Source: Aliiroseovarius sp. S1339
GTDB taxonomy: Bacteria; Pseudomonadota; Alphaproteobacteria; Rhodobacterales; Rhodobacteraceae
Assembly: GCF_023195695.1 (NCBI RefSeq)
Contig: NZ_JALPQG010000012.1
Span: 62,001-126,000 of the forward strand
Direction: 5' to 3'
DNA length: 64,000 bases
The position numbers and the translations under genes are program-made. How positions within the stretch are numbered: position 1 is the stretch's first letter; each line of letters starts with the position of its first letter. The notes beneath the pieces were generated by a model. It saw only the letters and a program-made list of their open reading frames with translations. It did no database searches and was not told where the DNA came from. Positions 27,220 through 35,374 of this stretch are shown one piece after another.

Positions 27220-28025
27220 AATCCCCTTGGTGCCATGGTCAGCAAGCTTCCGAATCCGGTGGCCGGAGTTTGCGGAACGAGCGATCCAAGCAGGGTGACG
27301 CCGCCGCTTTGCGTGAGCAGCGGGAACCTGTTCTCACGTGACACGGTGTCTGCTGAGGCCCGCGCTATGATCGCCGGTGGTTTTGTAGCTGCTGAACGGG
27401 GAAACTTGGCTGGAGCAGACTCTTGCGCCAAATACTGCGCCCGATTTGCTGCAAACCGCTGTTTGTAGCGGTCTGCGAGGCCCGGCGTACGCGAATGGAA
27501 TGCACCTGCAGCGGACCTCCAGTCGCCAAATTCCTGATATAGTTCTGATAGAAACTGTGCCGCATAAAGCGCGTTGCGTTGTGGGTCGAACATCTCGTCC
27601 AGCGAGGTGAAATGCTGGTGATGCCATTTGTAGTTGATCTGGAAACAACCGACGTCGAAGCTGCGCGCGCCTTTTTTGAAATGGCGGTAGACATACGTTT
27701 TCGCGTCTTGCAGCGTGTCAAACCATGTGCCCGCGCCCTCCATATTCACTGTCCAGGGCCATGATCTCTGTTCACCGGAATGGTTGCGGCCAGTCTCGGT
27801 CAGCGAAATGGCCTTCAGAACTGACACTGGCACGCCGGACTGCAGCGCGGCGACCTCTGCTGCGCGCTCGCAGACTTCGCCGATGGCTGGTAAGCCTGAC
27901 GCCGACGAGGTTGCCGTGGCCATGAACAGGCACGTCCAAAGGACGGCGAGATTTAACAATGCCTGGCGCATCATCGACCGATATGTCTTGCCCTGAAGGT
28001 TGGCGAAAGTGTTCCGGATGGGCAT
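27213..28025 (-). CDS. Secreted lytic transglycosylase-like (SLT domain) protein
   Basis: A 270-residue protein with a signal sequence (hydrophobic core about 22-38, LLNLAVLWTCLFMATA) and an SLT-type lysozyme-like domain (about 60-205). The likely catalytic Glu77 lies in KAISLTETGR, followed by SFDVGCFQINYKWHHQHF, the GxxQin strand of transglycosylases. It would cut peptidoglycan in the periplasm so that the flagellar rod can pass, a job done by FlgJ in enterobacteria or SltF in Rhodobacter. ATG 28025 has AGGAA upstream; ATG 27974 is an alternative. It heads the flhA-fliR-flhB operon and overlaps flhA. Confidence 0.8.
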   Translation of the reverse strand: MPIRNTFANLQGKTYRSMMRQALLNLAVLWTCLFMATATSSASGLPAIGEVCERAAEVAALQSGVPVSVLKAISLTETGRNHSGEQRSWPWTVNMEGAGTWFDTLQDAKTYVYRHFKKGARSFDVGCFQINYKWHHQHFTSLDEMFDPQRNALYAAQFLSELYQEFGDWRSAAGAFHSRTPGLADRYKQRFAANRAQYLAQESAPAKFPRSAATKPPAIIARASADTVSRENRFPLLTQSGGVTLLGSLVPQTPATGFGSLLTMAPRGLW

Positions 28026-28073
28026 CGTCGCGCATTCCTGCTTCTGTGTGCCACCCAACCTAGTGGCCCATGC

Positions 28074-28089
28074 TTAACAAGCAGTAACC
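28074..28089. promoter_or_regulatory. Degenerate CtrA-like site upstream of SLT-flhA operon
   Basis: TTAAC-AAGCA-GTAACC compares with the CtrA full site TTAAC-N5-GTTAAC at 9 of 11 fixed bases. It lies in the 74-nt gap before the SLT gene start, 49 nt from ATG 28025. The match is weaker in its second half, so this is suggestive only. Confidence 0.35.
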
Positions 28090-28099
28090 ACGACACCGC

Positions 28100-30262
28100 C
28101 TAAAGTGTCGGAGTTTTTTTCAGGGCGTTTTCAATTCTTTCTCGGTTTTCTCGGCTGCCATCAATCAGGGCGCGAAATGCGGTGAGCGACGTTTCTGCAT
28201 TCTGATCGTTGTCATCACTGGGCGGCATCTCATCTGATTGTGGCGCCGGCGCGGCAAACTGGCCGGTAGCGCTTAGCGCCGCTGTTCGCAATCGCTGAGC
28301 CTCGGGACTGGTCAACCCAGCAAGGTAGCCAAGCGCGACCTTGGCGTCGCCGTCGGCAAGGGCGGCCTTTGCGATCAGTAATCGCGCCTCACGTCCCGGC
28401 GCGGATGGTTGCTTCAAGAGTATTTCTTTCGCACCCGTTGGGAACCCCAAGTTAAGTAATCTGTTGGCCATCGAAACACGCGTTGCTTCGCTGGCCTCAG
28501 GCCAGAACGGCTGCCCGATTGTGAATCGAAGGAAAGTCCCATCTGACGCCGATTTCGTTAGAGCCAAGCCGAATTCGTTCAATATCGCGACGTGCCCGTC
28601 ATTGTGACGGTCCGGAAAGTTTTTCATGTCTCCCAACTTCGCCCGAGCTTCGTTGAAACGCGAAACATGGATCAGTACCCTACCTTCCGCTATGGCAAGG
28701 TCGGCCCCTTTTTCGGTATTCTTGTGTTCAAGTGCAAGCGAAGCCAAAAGCTCCAATGTGCGGTTCGGTATGCCTTGCCGATTTTTGATTTGGTTTTCGA
28801 CAAGCAAAAGCATCGCCTCGACAGAATTATGGTCGTCGGTGTCGACAATCTTGGCCAGCGTTTCGCGGGCTTGCGTCTTGTTTCCGGTTGCCAAAGAAAG
28901 CTGAGCTTCAGACAGGGCGTGGGCGGTATCTGTTGGCTGTGCGCCGCGTTGGATGATGCCGTTAATTTCGATTGCAGTTTCGGTGTCCCCAATGGCCAGA
29001 AACTTGCGCATCAACATGGGACCGAGATGAACACGGAGATGGCGCGGTAAGACAGAAAACTCCGATATCACAGCGGCCCTGTTGATGTTCTGATTTCGAG
29101 GCAGGCGGGGATGGGACAATACAGCCCAAAGCACAACCGGACCGTCGCATGTCAGCTGTGCCGTCATACGGGCGAAATCTGCTGACGCGCCAGTTTCCAC
29201 AATGTCTGCCATAAGTCGCAGGTTGGCGTCGTCAACCAACGTCCCATCATAAACGTTCATGTAGGTTTGCGCCTCCGCCCCTAGGGTCAGATAGATTTGA
29301 TGGCGCAGGAATTGCTCGAAAGTTCCGGGGTCAGTTTTGTCAAATTCCGTCACCAGATCTGCCCGGTGCGCTGCGAAATCTAACGGGCTGTCGGCACCCA
29401 CACCCCAGTCGGCGATCGCGAAAGATTCGACCGGAAAGCACGCTAATCCGGTGTCCGTGGCCGCCTGCCGACCATTCGACCGGCCTAGATCCCGATCGAC
29501 TGAGGTCTGAACGCGTATGTGCTCATTGGGGAATCGCGGCAGCGCCAATGGTTCGGACTGCTGTGGTCGCTCGGCCAACTGCGGGTTTGGCTGCGGATCG
29601 ACATCAGGCGGCGCAGGGGTGGTTGGAGCGACTACCAGCCCTTGTGATGCGGCCCGTGCCAGTTGTCTGAGCAGCTTTTCTTCGGTCAGTGGGTGGGACT
29701 CAGCGGCCGAGGCCTGACTTGTTGACTTGACATTTTCATAGTTTTCTTCGGGTTGGTTGCGCGTTTCAGTTAGGCCGCCTGAAGCCACATCTGCGGCAAT
29801 CGGAAGCCCACGCCGGGCAGATTGAGCGCTGAGCAGAGGTTTGGGTGCTTTGTCGGCATCTGCCTTTTGAACCTCACTTTGCGAATTAACGTCATTGCTG
29901 GGCGGTGGCGTATCGGTGATGTCGATCACGAATTGCCCACCTGGCAACGTTTCTGTCAGGGCGCTACAGTTACACTGCACCCCGATGTCTAGAATCCCAC
30001 CCGCAGGGGACGTCAGATCAGTAATACGTTGGCGCGGGATCAAATCAAAGACGCCCGTCGTGCGGAACCAGTCCGTATTGTTGCCTGTTGTCAGCCTGAA
30101 GCCCGTTTCGGTGCGCGTGAAAATGGGTGTGTCGGCTTGATCGACATAGACGACCAACCGGGAAAAGTCCGCATGTTCGCCCGATCTGACGGTGATCTCT
30201 TTCGCCGTCAGGACAGCCGGCAAACAGCATATGAAGCACGAGAGGAGAGCCGAAATACGCAT
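28100..30262 (-). CDS. Large secreted protein of the flagellar cluster, function unknown
   Basis: A 720-residue exported protein. The signal peptide is about 1-20 (MRISALLSCFICCLPAVLTA). Residues about 21-115 look like an AMIN-type beta domain (ITVRSGEHADFSRLVVYVD, GGQFVIDITD). A Pro/Ser-rich, charged linker follows (about 116-265). The C-terminal 430 residues are helical and read as TPR-like pairs (for example ALSEAQLSLATGNKTQARET and LLIAKAALADGDAKVALGY). It begins within the motA stop codon (TGATG), so it is translated with motA. AMIN domains bind periplasmic polymers, so a periplasmic motor or stator role is inferred. I know no named homologue; a MotC-like role is a possibility. Confidence 0.65.
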   Translation of the reverse strand: MRISALLSCFICCLPAVLTAKEITVRSGEHADFSRLVVYVDQADTPIFTRTETGFRLTTGNNTDWFRTTGVFDLIPRQRITDLTSPAGGILDIGVQCNCSALTETLPGGQFVIDITDTPPPSNDVNSQSEVQKADADKAPKPLLSAQSARRGLPIAADVASGGLTETRNQPEENYENVKSTSQASAAESHPLTEEKLLRQLARAASQGLVVAPTTPAPPDVDPQPNPQLAERPQQSEPLALPRFPNEHIRVQTSVDRDLGRSNGRQAATDTGLACFPVESFAIADWGVGADSPLDFAAHRADLVTEFDKTDPGTFEQFLRHQIYLTLGAEAQTYMNVYDGTLVDDANLRLMADIVETGASADFARMTAQLTCDGPVVLWAVLSHPRLPRNQNINRAAVISEFSVLPRHLRVHLGPMLMRKFLAIGDTETAIEINGIIQRGAQPTDTAHALSEAQLSLATGNKTQARETLAKIVDTDDHNSVEAMLLLVENQIKNRQGIPNRTLELLASLALEHKNTEKGADLAIAEGRVLIHVSRFNEARAKLGDMKNFPDRHNDGHVAILNEFGLALTKSASDGTFLRFTIGQPFWPEASEATRVSMANRLLNLGFPTGAKEILLKQPSAPGREARLLIAKAALADGDAKVALGYLAGLTSPEAQRLRTAALSATGQFAAPAPQSDEMPPSDDNDQNAETSLTAFRALIDGSRENRERIENALKKTPTL

Positions 30263-31128
30263 CAGCCCGCCCGCTTTGTTTCTTTCAAAGCAGCCTCAAG
30301 ATCCGAGAAGCTGGGACGGTGATGTCCGGGTGTGTGTTGGCGACCAACTTCAATGCAGATGTTGACCGAATGATTGTAGAGGTTGGCGACCAGCACTTCG
30401 CGGATCAGTTGATAGAAATGGGCATCCTCTTCGACGACTGTTTTCACCTTGGCTGAGAAAGGGCCCACCAAACCATAGGCCAGAAAAACACCCAGAAACG
30501 TCCCGACTAACGCGCCACCAATCATTTTCCCTAGAATTTCAGGCGGTTGATCGATTGATCCCATTGTCTTGATCACCCCCAATACGGCGGCGACAATCCC
30601 TAGGGCGGGCAGGCCGTCTGCGACCGTCTGAAGCGCGTGACTGGAATGAAGCGCGTGATGCAGATTGGCATCCATCCGCTTTTCAAGAACTTCCTCGACC
30701 TGATGGGGGTCGTCATAGTTCATTGAAGCGGATCGAAGGGTGTCGCAGATTAGTTCCACCGCCTCGTGATCCGCGAGAATGTTGGGATAACGAGCGAAGA
30801 TCGCACTGTCTTGCGGGCTCTCGATATGCTCCTCTAACGCGACCGCGTTTTGTCGAGCCTGACGGATCAATTCGAACAAAAGGCACAGTAGATCGCGGTA
30901 GTCGGCAGGTTGCCATTTCGGACCTTTGAAGACCTTGCCGATATCCTTTAGCGTTTGTTTGATTGCGGACATGTCATTTGAAATGAAAAAGGCCCCGACG
31001 GCTGCGCCACCGATCATCGTAAACTCGAACGGAAGGGATTTCAGGATAATCCCCATCTTACCACCGGCGGCCAGATAGCCGCCAAAAACCATCACAAAAA
31101 TTAGCCCGATGCCGACAAAACCGATCAT
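30262..31128 (-). CDS. motA: Flagellar motor stator protein MotA
   Basis: MotA forms the pentameric proton channel ring of the flagellar stator with MotB. The 288-residue protein has the usual four membrane segments (about 1-20, 33-50, 170-190, 203-222), a large cytoplasmic loop with charged residues that contacts FliG, and the signature GLPALGIVAAVLGVIKTMGS followed by GALVGTFLGVFLAYGLVGP. ATG 31128 has an excellent AAGGAGGT ribosome site. motB is not next to it, which is unusual; the following gene starts inside its stop codon instead. Confidence 0.95.
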   Translation of the reverse strand: MIGFVGIGLIFVMVFGGYLAAGGKMGIILKSLPFEFTMIGGAAVGAFFISNDMSAIKQTLKDIGKVFKGPKWQPADYRDLLCLLFELIRQARQNAVALEEHIESPQDSAIFARYPNILADHEAVELICDTLRSASMNYDDPHQVEEVLEKRMDANLHHALHSSHALQTVADGLPALGIVAAVLGVIKTMGSIDQPPEILGKMIGGALVGTFLGVFLAYGLVGPFSAKVKTVVEEDAHFYQLIREVLVANLYNHSVNICIEVGRQHTPGHHRPSFSDLEAALKETKRAG

Positions 31129-31203
31129 TCTGACCTCCTTGAACTGGTTACGCCACTGTCACGTCAAACTGGCAGTTTGGGGTTAATAAACCGCAACTGT
31201 TTC

Positions 31204-31812
31204 CTAGTTTGTTGGCACTTCCGAATTACGGCCGACAAAAACGACGCTAATTGCATAGGCTGCTTGCGGGTCCAGCCCAGCCATGATTTGGGCGGCGACT
31301 GCTGGCTTCATCCGCGACAGGAAACCTGCGGCGAATTCCGGGTCCATCGTTTCGAACAGGGGAATCGCCTGTTTTGGTTTCATGTTCTCATAAAGGGCAG
31401 TCAGGCGCGCCAGATCGTCTGATGCCGCTGTCGTCGCAAGCGCCATCGTGGATGCCAGACGGTCTTCGGCGACCACCAGTGCCTGCATTTTTTCCGTCAG
31501 GTTTTGGTCGGCTTCGGCAAGGGTTTCCAGACGAGCCTCAAGCGCGGTTTCCTTTTCGATCAAGGACGTTTCCCGCTGTTGGAGGGCGGACAAGACGGCC
31601 TCGATGTCAGCTTCTGTAGTGCAGGCGGGCATTTCATCATGGCGGGCTGATGTGCCGCGCAGCAAGTCGGTCACATCATCGGCGACGGCGATCCCCAACC
31701 CACCTAATCGCATCAATCCCGATGCACCCAACAGCAGCGCGAGCGTGAGGAGTGTGCGGCGGCCGACAGCTCGGCGGCGTGCTGCCTTTTGGCCTTTTCG
31801 TGCGCGTGTCAT
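31204..31812 (-). CDS. MotE-like protein (MgtE-N-type domain)
   Basis: A 202-residue protein with a basic N-terminus, one membrane or signal segment (about 19-44, RTLLTLALLLGASGLMRLGG), a coiled coil (about 72-125, LSALQQRETSLIEKETALEA) and a C-terminal helical domain (about 138-190, YENMKPKQAIPLFETMDPEF and FLSRMKPAVAAQIMAGLDP) of the MgtE-N/FliG-middle type. This is the layout of MotE, the periplasmic chaperone that stabilises MotC in Sinorhizobium. It overlaps the DUF6468-like gene by 4 nt and precedes motA by 75 nt. Confidence 0.68.
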   Translation of the reverse strand: MTRARKGQKAARRRAVGRRTLLTLALLLGASGLMRLGGLGIAVADDVTDLLRGTSARHDEMPACTTEADIEAVLSALQQRETSLIEKETALEARLETLAEADQNLTEKMQALVVAEDRLASTMALATTAASDDLARLTALYENMKPKQAIPLFETMDPEFAAGFLSRMKPAVAAQIMAGLDPQAAYAISVVFVGRNSEVPTN

Positions 31813-32219
31813 TCTGCCGCCTCCATAACGCGATGGCTGAAGAACATGAGCGGCGCATTGTCAGCGCTCTTACGCTGCGGGGGGGCTGGCAAAGGAGTCG
31901 ACGGCTGCGCATCAGGCGTTGGCGTGCGGTCATGGTCCGGTAAATCGTGCAGGCTGGCCATCATCAGCTCCAACTTCTGGGCCGATGCCTCGGCGCGCTC
32001 GGTCAGGTCGGTCAAAACCGCTGCACTTTGGCCAGCCGCGTCTCGGGCGTTATTCAGCGACGTTGTCATGTCGTCAACTTGTGCTGACAGCACCGCGACC
32101 GCCCCGCCCATGCCGTTTTGAAGATTGTTAAACCGGCGCAAGCGCCTGGAAAGCACCATGCAATAGATTGCGGCACCTATTGCACCGATGCCCAACATGA
32201 TGTCAGCGAAAATGTCCAT
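31809..32219 (-). CDS. DUF6468-like membrane-anchored coiled-coil protein
   Basis: A 136-residue protein with one N-terminal membrane helix (about 4-24, FADIMLGIGAIGAAIYCMVL), a coiled-coil stretch (about 28-92, with LSAQVDDMTTSLNNARDAAG) and a Pro-rich tail. Small proteins of this shape lie between fliL and motor genes in many alphaproteobacteria and carry a domain of unknown function. It follows fliL by 15 nt with a strong GGAGGAGA ribosome site and overlaps the MotE-like gene by 4 nt. Its role is unknown; a stator- or basal-body-linked role is inferred from place only. Confidence 0.6.
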   Translation of the reverse strand: MDIFADIMLGIGAIGAAIYCMVLSRRLRRFNNLQNGMGGAVAVLSAQVDDMTTSLNNARDAAGQSAAVLTDLTERAEASAQKLELMMASLHDLPDHDRTPTPDAQPSTPLPAPPQRKSADNAPLMFFSHRVMEAAE

Positions 32220-32234
32220 ACTCTCTCCTCCCGA

Positions 32235-32732
32235 TTAATTGAGGACGAATTCAAGAATCAGCAAATCACGCACCCGACCTTCGCCGGTGACCAACTGGAT
32301 GCGCCGCAGCATCTGTGCGCGAAGCTTGATCAGCGCAGCGGGATCTTCCAGCATCGCGACCTCGACCGCCCTGAGATATGAATTGAGCACGTCAATGACG
32401 CGCGGCAACAGGTTGGTGACGTCCGCCTCATAGCCTGGCACAACTTCGAGCGACCCGCGAAACCGCAGATGACGGCTTCGTCCCGAAGCGCCAAGTGATA
32501 TCACAAGCGGCTCTAATTCAACGAAGGCAACCGCTGGCAGGTCGGCGACCGATTTGTCGTGTTCTGGTGTGGCTTCGTGATCCGATGCCCCGCCAATTAA
32601 CCCTGAATATGTCGCGAAGAACCCGCCGCCGCCTAAGGCAAGCGCCAGCAACAGCCCGAACAGAAGCCCCTTTTTGGACTTCTTTTTCGGCGCGTCTGCG
32701 TCGGTTTCGATGGTCTGTTCGGTATCGGCCAT
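32235..32732 (-). CDS. fliL: Flagellar basal body-associated protein FliL
   Basis: FliL is a single-pass inner-membrane protein that surrounds the stator at the basal body and raises motor torque. The 165-residue protein has a lysine-rich cytoplasmic start (DAPKKKSKKG), one membrane helix (about 22-42, LLFGLLLALALGGGGFFATY) and a periplasmic SPFH-like domain ending VRDLLILEFVLN. The text FVELEPLVISLG and HLRFRGSLEVVPGYEADV fits the family. It is the first gene of the minus-strand flagellar arm and diverges from fliF. Confidence 0.93.
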   Translation of the reverse strand: MADTEQTIETDADAPKKKSKKGLLFGLLLALALGGGGFFATYSGLIGGASDHEATPEHDKSVADLPAVAFVELEPLVISLGASGRSRHLRFRGSLEVVPGYEADVTNLLPRVIDVLNSYLRAVEVAMLEDPAALIKLRAQMLRRIQLVTGEGRVRDLLILEFVLN

Positions 32733-32779
32733 GGGTACACCCAGAGAATTTTGTTCGAATCGTTATAAGCCGCCGGCCA

Positions 32780-32795
32780 CTAACCAATTGTTAAG
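32780..32795. promoter_or_regulatory. CtrA-type site in fliL-fliF divergent spacer
   Basis: CTAAC-CAATT-GTTAAG matches the CtrA full site TTAAC-N5-GTTAAC at 9 of 11 fixed bases; only the two outermost bases differ. It lies centrally between the two flagellar arms, 48 nt before the fliL ATG and 66 nt before the fliF start, so a single CtrA dimer could serve both. CtrA control of flagellar genes is established in Rhodobacterales. Confidence 0.55.
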
Positions 32796-32860
32796 GGCAA
32801 TCGGCGAAGACTGTGAATTGTGACGGGGGCAGAAGCCCGCTCGATTAAAGGAGTTGCGTC

Positions 32861-34489
32861 TTGCAGCAAATCGCCTCGGTATGGGCCAGTTTGGATATGC
32901 GGAAACGCCTGATAGTGGTGGCGTCCACGTTGGCGATGTTTGTGGCGGTGATCGGGCTGTCGCGCATGGCAACGTCGATGCAAATGACGCTTCTCTATGC
33001 TGGTCTGGAAAGCGGGGCGGCGGGTGATGTCGTGAAAGCGCTGGAAGCGCGGGGCGTTGTCTATGACATTCGTGGTGGATCGATCTTCGTCGACACCGCC
33101 CAACGCGATAGTCTGCGCATGACCCTTGCCAGCGAAGGCCTGCCCGCCAATGGCGGCAAGGGGTACGAACTGTTGGATGGGCTCAGCGGGTTCGGGACAA
33201 CCTCGCAAATGTTTGACGCAGCCTATTGGCGCGCAAAAGAAGGTGAATTGGCGCGAACGATCGTTGCCAGCCCGATGATCCAGAATGCGCGCGTGCACAT
33301 TGGCAACACATCGACCCAGCAGTTTCGTCAACGCAACGAGCCGTCGGCATCGGTGACGGTGACCACGGCCAGCGGCACGCTGCCTGGGTCGCAGGCGAAA
33401 GCCCTGAAATTTCTTGTGGCATCCGCCGTGCCGGGCCTGTCGCCGGATCGCGTTTCGATCATTGACAGCCGGGGCGGACTCATTGCCAGCTGGGACGATC
33501 GATCAGACCTGCCGAGCCTCGCCTCTGATCGCGCTATGGTTTTGAAGCAGAACGTTGAACGGTTGCTGGAGGCGCGAGTCGGCTTCGGCAACGCCGTGGT
33601 CGAGTTGAACGTGGAAACTGCAACTGAGCAGGAATCCATTCTTGAGCGGCGATTTGACCCTGAGGCGCGCGTGGCCGTGTCGACCGACACGCTGGAGACA
33701 TCAAATTCCGCCAAAGACAGCGAAAGTGCGGGCGTTACGGTGGCGTCGAACCTGCCGGATGGAGACGCGGCGGCTGGCGGTAACTCCTCGTCCAACACGT
33801 CGGAAACACGGGAGCGCATAAATTATGAAGTGTCAGAAACCACGCGCGAGGTGGTCACGACCCCCGGCGCGGTCAAACGCCTGACTGTCGCCGTGCTGAT
33901 CGACGGCATAATGACAACGGACGGAAACGGAGATGAGGTCTGGACAGCACGCAGTGCAGATGAGCTGGCCAGCTTGCGCGAATTGGTTGCTGGCGCGGTC
34001 GGGTTCAACGAGGCGCGGGGCGATCAGATCACGATAAAATCATTGCAGTTCGAACCTGTCCCCATCTCTGGCAGCGCGCCCGCAAACGGGTTTCTGTCCG
34101 GCTTGGCGATTGATGTTATGTCTTTGGTGCAGATGGTTGTGCTGGCAGTCGTCACGCTTGTGCTTGGGCTGTTTGTGCTGCGCCCGATCCTCGCGTCGCG
34201 CCCAGCCTTGGCCAGCACGGGCGCGGCGGCGGAATTGCCGGGGCCGCTTGAGGCTTCTGGTTCACCTAATGTTGCGCCGGCATTGGCGCAGCCAGACCCC
34301 GCGGGTTCGTCCGATTTGCCAGCGGTGCTGGGCGGATCGACAGGAACCGAGATCATCGCCACAGACCTTGCCGACATGACCGGCCCCGACCCGGTGGAGC
34401 GTCTGCGCAATCTGATCGCTGAACGACAATCTGACACCGTTGAAATCCTGCGTGGCTGGATGGAAGAGGATGAGGAGGTCGCGCGATGA
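32861..34489 (+). CDS. fliF: Flagellar MS-ring protein FliF
   Basis: FliF builds the MS ring, the base of the flagellum in the inner membrane. The 542-residue protein has a first membrane helix (about 15-34, KRLIVVASTLAMFVAVIGLS), the YscJ-type periplasmic domain (about 35-220, with MTLLYAGLESGAAGDVVKAL), the FliF-specific region with the β-collar text, a second membrane helix (about 420-445) and a cytoplasmic tail DPVERLRNLIAERQSDTVEI that binds FliG. The start is TTG 32861: AAAGGAG (32847-32853) lies 7 nt upstream. fliG is not adjacent. Confidence 0.95.
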   Translation: MQQIASVWASLDMRKRLIVVASTLAMFVAVIGLSRMATSMQMTLLYAGLESGAAGDVVKALEARGVVYDIRGGSIFVDTAQRDSLRMTLASEGLPANGGKGYELLDGLSGFGTTSQMFDAAYWRAKEGELARTIVASPMIQNARVHIGNTSTQQFRQRNEPSASVTVTTASGTLPGSQAKALKFLVASAVPGLSPDRVSIIDSRGGLIASWDDRSDLPSLASDRAMVLKQNVERLLEARVGFGNAVVELNVETATEQESILERRFDPEARVAVSTDTLETSNSAKDSESAGVTVASNLPDGDAAAGGNSSSNTSETRERINYEVSETTREVVTTPGAVKRLTVAVLIDGIMTTDGNGDEVWTARSADELASLRELVAGAVGFNEARGDQITIKSLQFEPVPISGSAPANGFLSGLAIDVMSLVQMVVLAVVTLVLGLFVLRPILASRPALASTGAAAELPGPLEASGSPNVAPALAQPDPAGSSDLPAVLGGSTGTEIIATDLADMTGPDPVERLRNLIAERQSDTVEILRGWMEEDEEVAR

Positions 34490-35091
34490 ACAAACCCCTG
34501 ACCCTTGAGGATTTCGATTTGGCCAACTTGTCTGGCGCGCCGTCCGGTGCGCAGCGCATTGCTGAGGCTGAACTGGAAAAGATCCGGTTAACCTCCTATG
34601 AGACGGGATATAGCGCCGGTTGGGACGACGCGCTGAAGGAATCGGACGGCGACAAAGGTCGGATTGAAGCAGAGTTTGCCCGCAATCTGGAAGACCTCGG
34701 GTTTACCTTCCACGAGGCAAGAAGCCATGTTTTGGGTTCGCTCGAGCCGCTATTGCGCGCGATCGTCGACACGCTTTTGCCAGAAGTGGTGCAAGAAGCG
34801 CTGGGTCACGTCATCAATGATGAACTGTTGCCGTTAGCCGAACAGGCTGCTGACACCCCAATCGAAGTGCGCGTATCTGCAGGCAGCCGCCCGATGCTGG
34901 ATCACCTCATGGGGCGCGTCAATGCGACGCCGCTGGAAATTTTCGAAGATGACACTTTGCCTGACGGTCAGGTTTTTCTGCGTTCCGCCTTGTCCGAGCG
35001 GTGCATCGACCTGACCTCGGCACTTGCGCGCATCAAAGGCGCGGTCAACGCACTTTATGACATAAACGAAAAGGCATTCGACCATGGCTGA
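34486..35091 (+). CDS. FliH-like flagellar assembly protein
   Basis: A 201-residue soluble protein in the place of fliH between fliF and fliN. It starts with an acidic region (LTLEDFDLANL), has a helical middle with small-residue spacing (AEAELEKIRLTSYETGYSAG), and a C-terminal domain with LLRAIVDTLLPEVVQEALG and VFLRSALSERCIDLTSALAR that resembles the FliH/V-ATPase-E-like stalk end. FliH regulates the export ATPase FliI and links it to FliN. The overlap with fliF (4 nt) and fliN (8 nt) supports this. Sequence identity to FliH is low, so the name is given as 'like'. Confidence 0.68.
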   Translation: MNKPLTLEDFDLANLSGAPSGAQRIAEAELEKIRLTSYETGYSAGWDDALKESDGDKGRIEAEFARNLEDLGFTFHEARSHVLGSLEPLLRAIVDTLLPEVVQEALGHVINDELLPLAEQAADTPIEVRVSAGSRPMLDHLMGRVNATPLEIFEDDTLPDGQVFLRSALSERCIDLTSALARIKGAVNALYDINEKAFDHG

Positions 35092-35374
35092 TCCCCAAAC
35101 CCCACGTGATGCGCCCGCCGCCGCCAGCCCATTCGTGCAAGTTCCAATCGAGATTACGATCTCGGTTGGGCGTGCGCGCCCCACGGTAAAAGAATTACTG
35201 CAGCTGTCACAGGACACTGTCTTGCCTTTGGACAAGCGGATCGAAGACCCGGTTGAACTTTACGTGGGGGACAAGCTGATCGCTCGCGGCGAACTGGAAG
35301 AGATGGAGGGCGATCCACAAGGTCGTCTGGCCGTCCGCCTGACCGAGATCGCTGACTTGAAATCCGGCCTATGA
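35084..35374 (+). CDS. fliN: Flagellar motor switch protein FliN
   Basis: FliN forms the lower part of the cytoplasmic C-ring and binds FliH. At 96 residues this is a short form, essentially one SpoA (surface presentation of antigens) domain: VPIEITISVGRARPTVKELL, then ELYVGDKLIARGELEEMEG and a final LAVRLTEI. The hydrophobic patch VELYVGDKLIA is the usual FliN core. ATG 35084 overlaps the upstream gene by 8 nt; the stop overlaps fliP by 4 nt. fliG and fliM, the other C-ring genes, are elsewhere. Confidence 0.92.
   Translation: MADPQTPRDAPAAASPFVQVPIEITISVGRARPTVKELLQLSQDTVLPLDKRIEDPVELYVGDKLIARGELEEMEGDPQGRLAVRLTEIADLKSGL

Noticed and set aside
31176-31195. GGTTAATAAACC upstream of motA as a CtrA site
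   Set aside because: It is a short palindrome with one TTAA half and no second half at the right distance.
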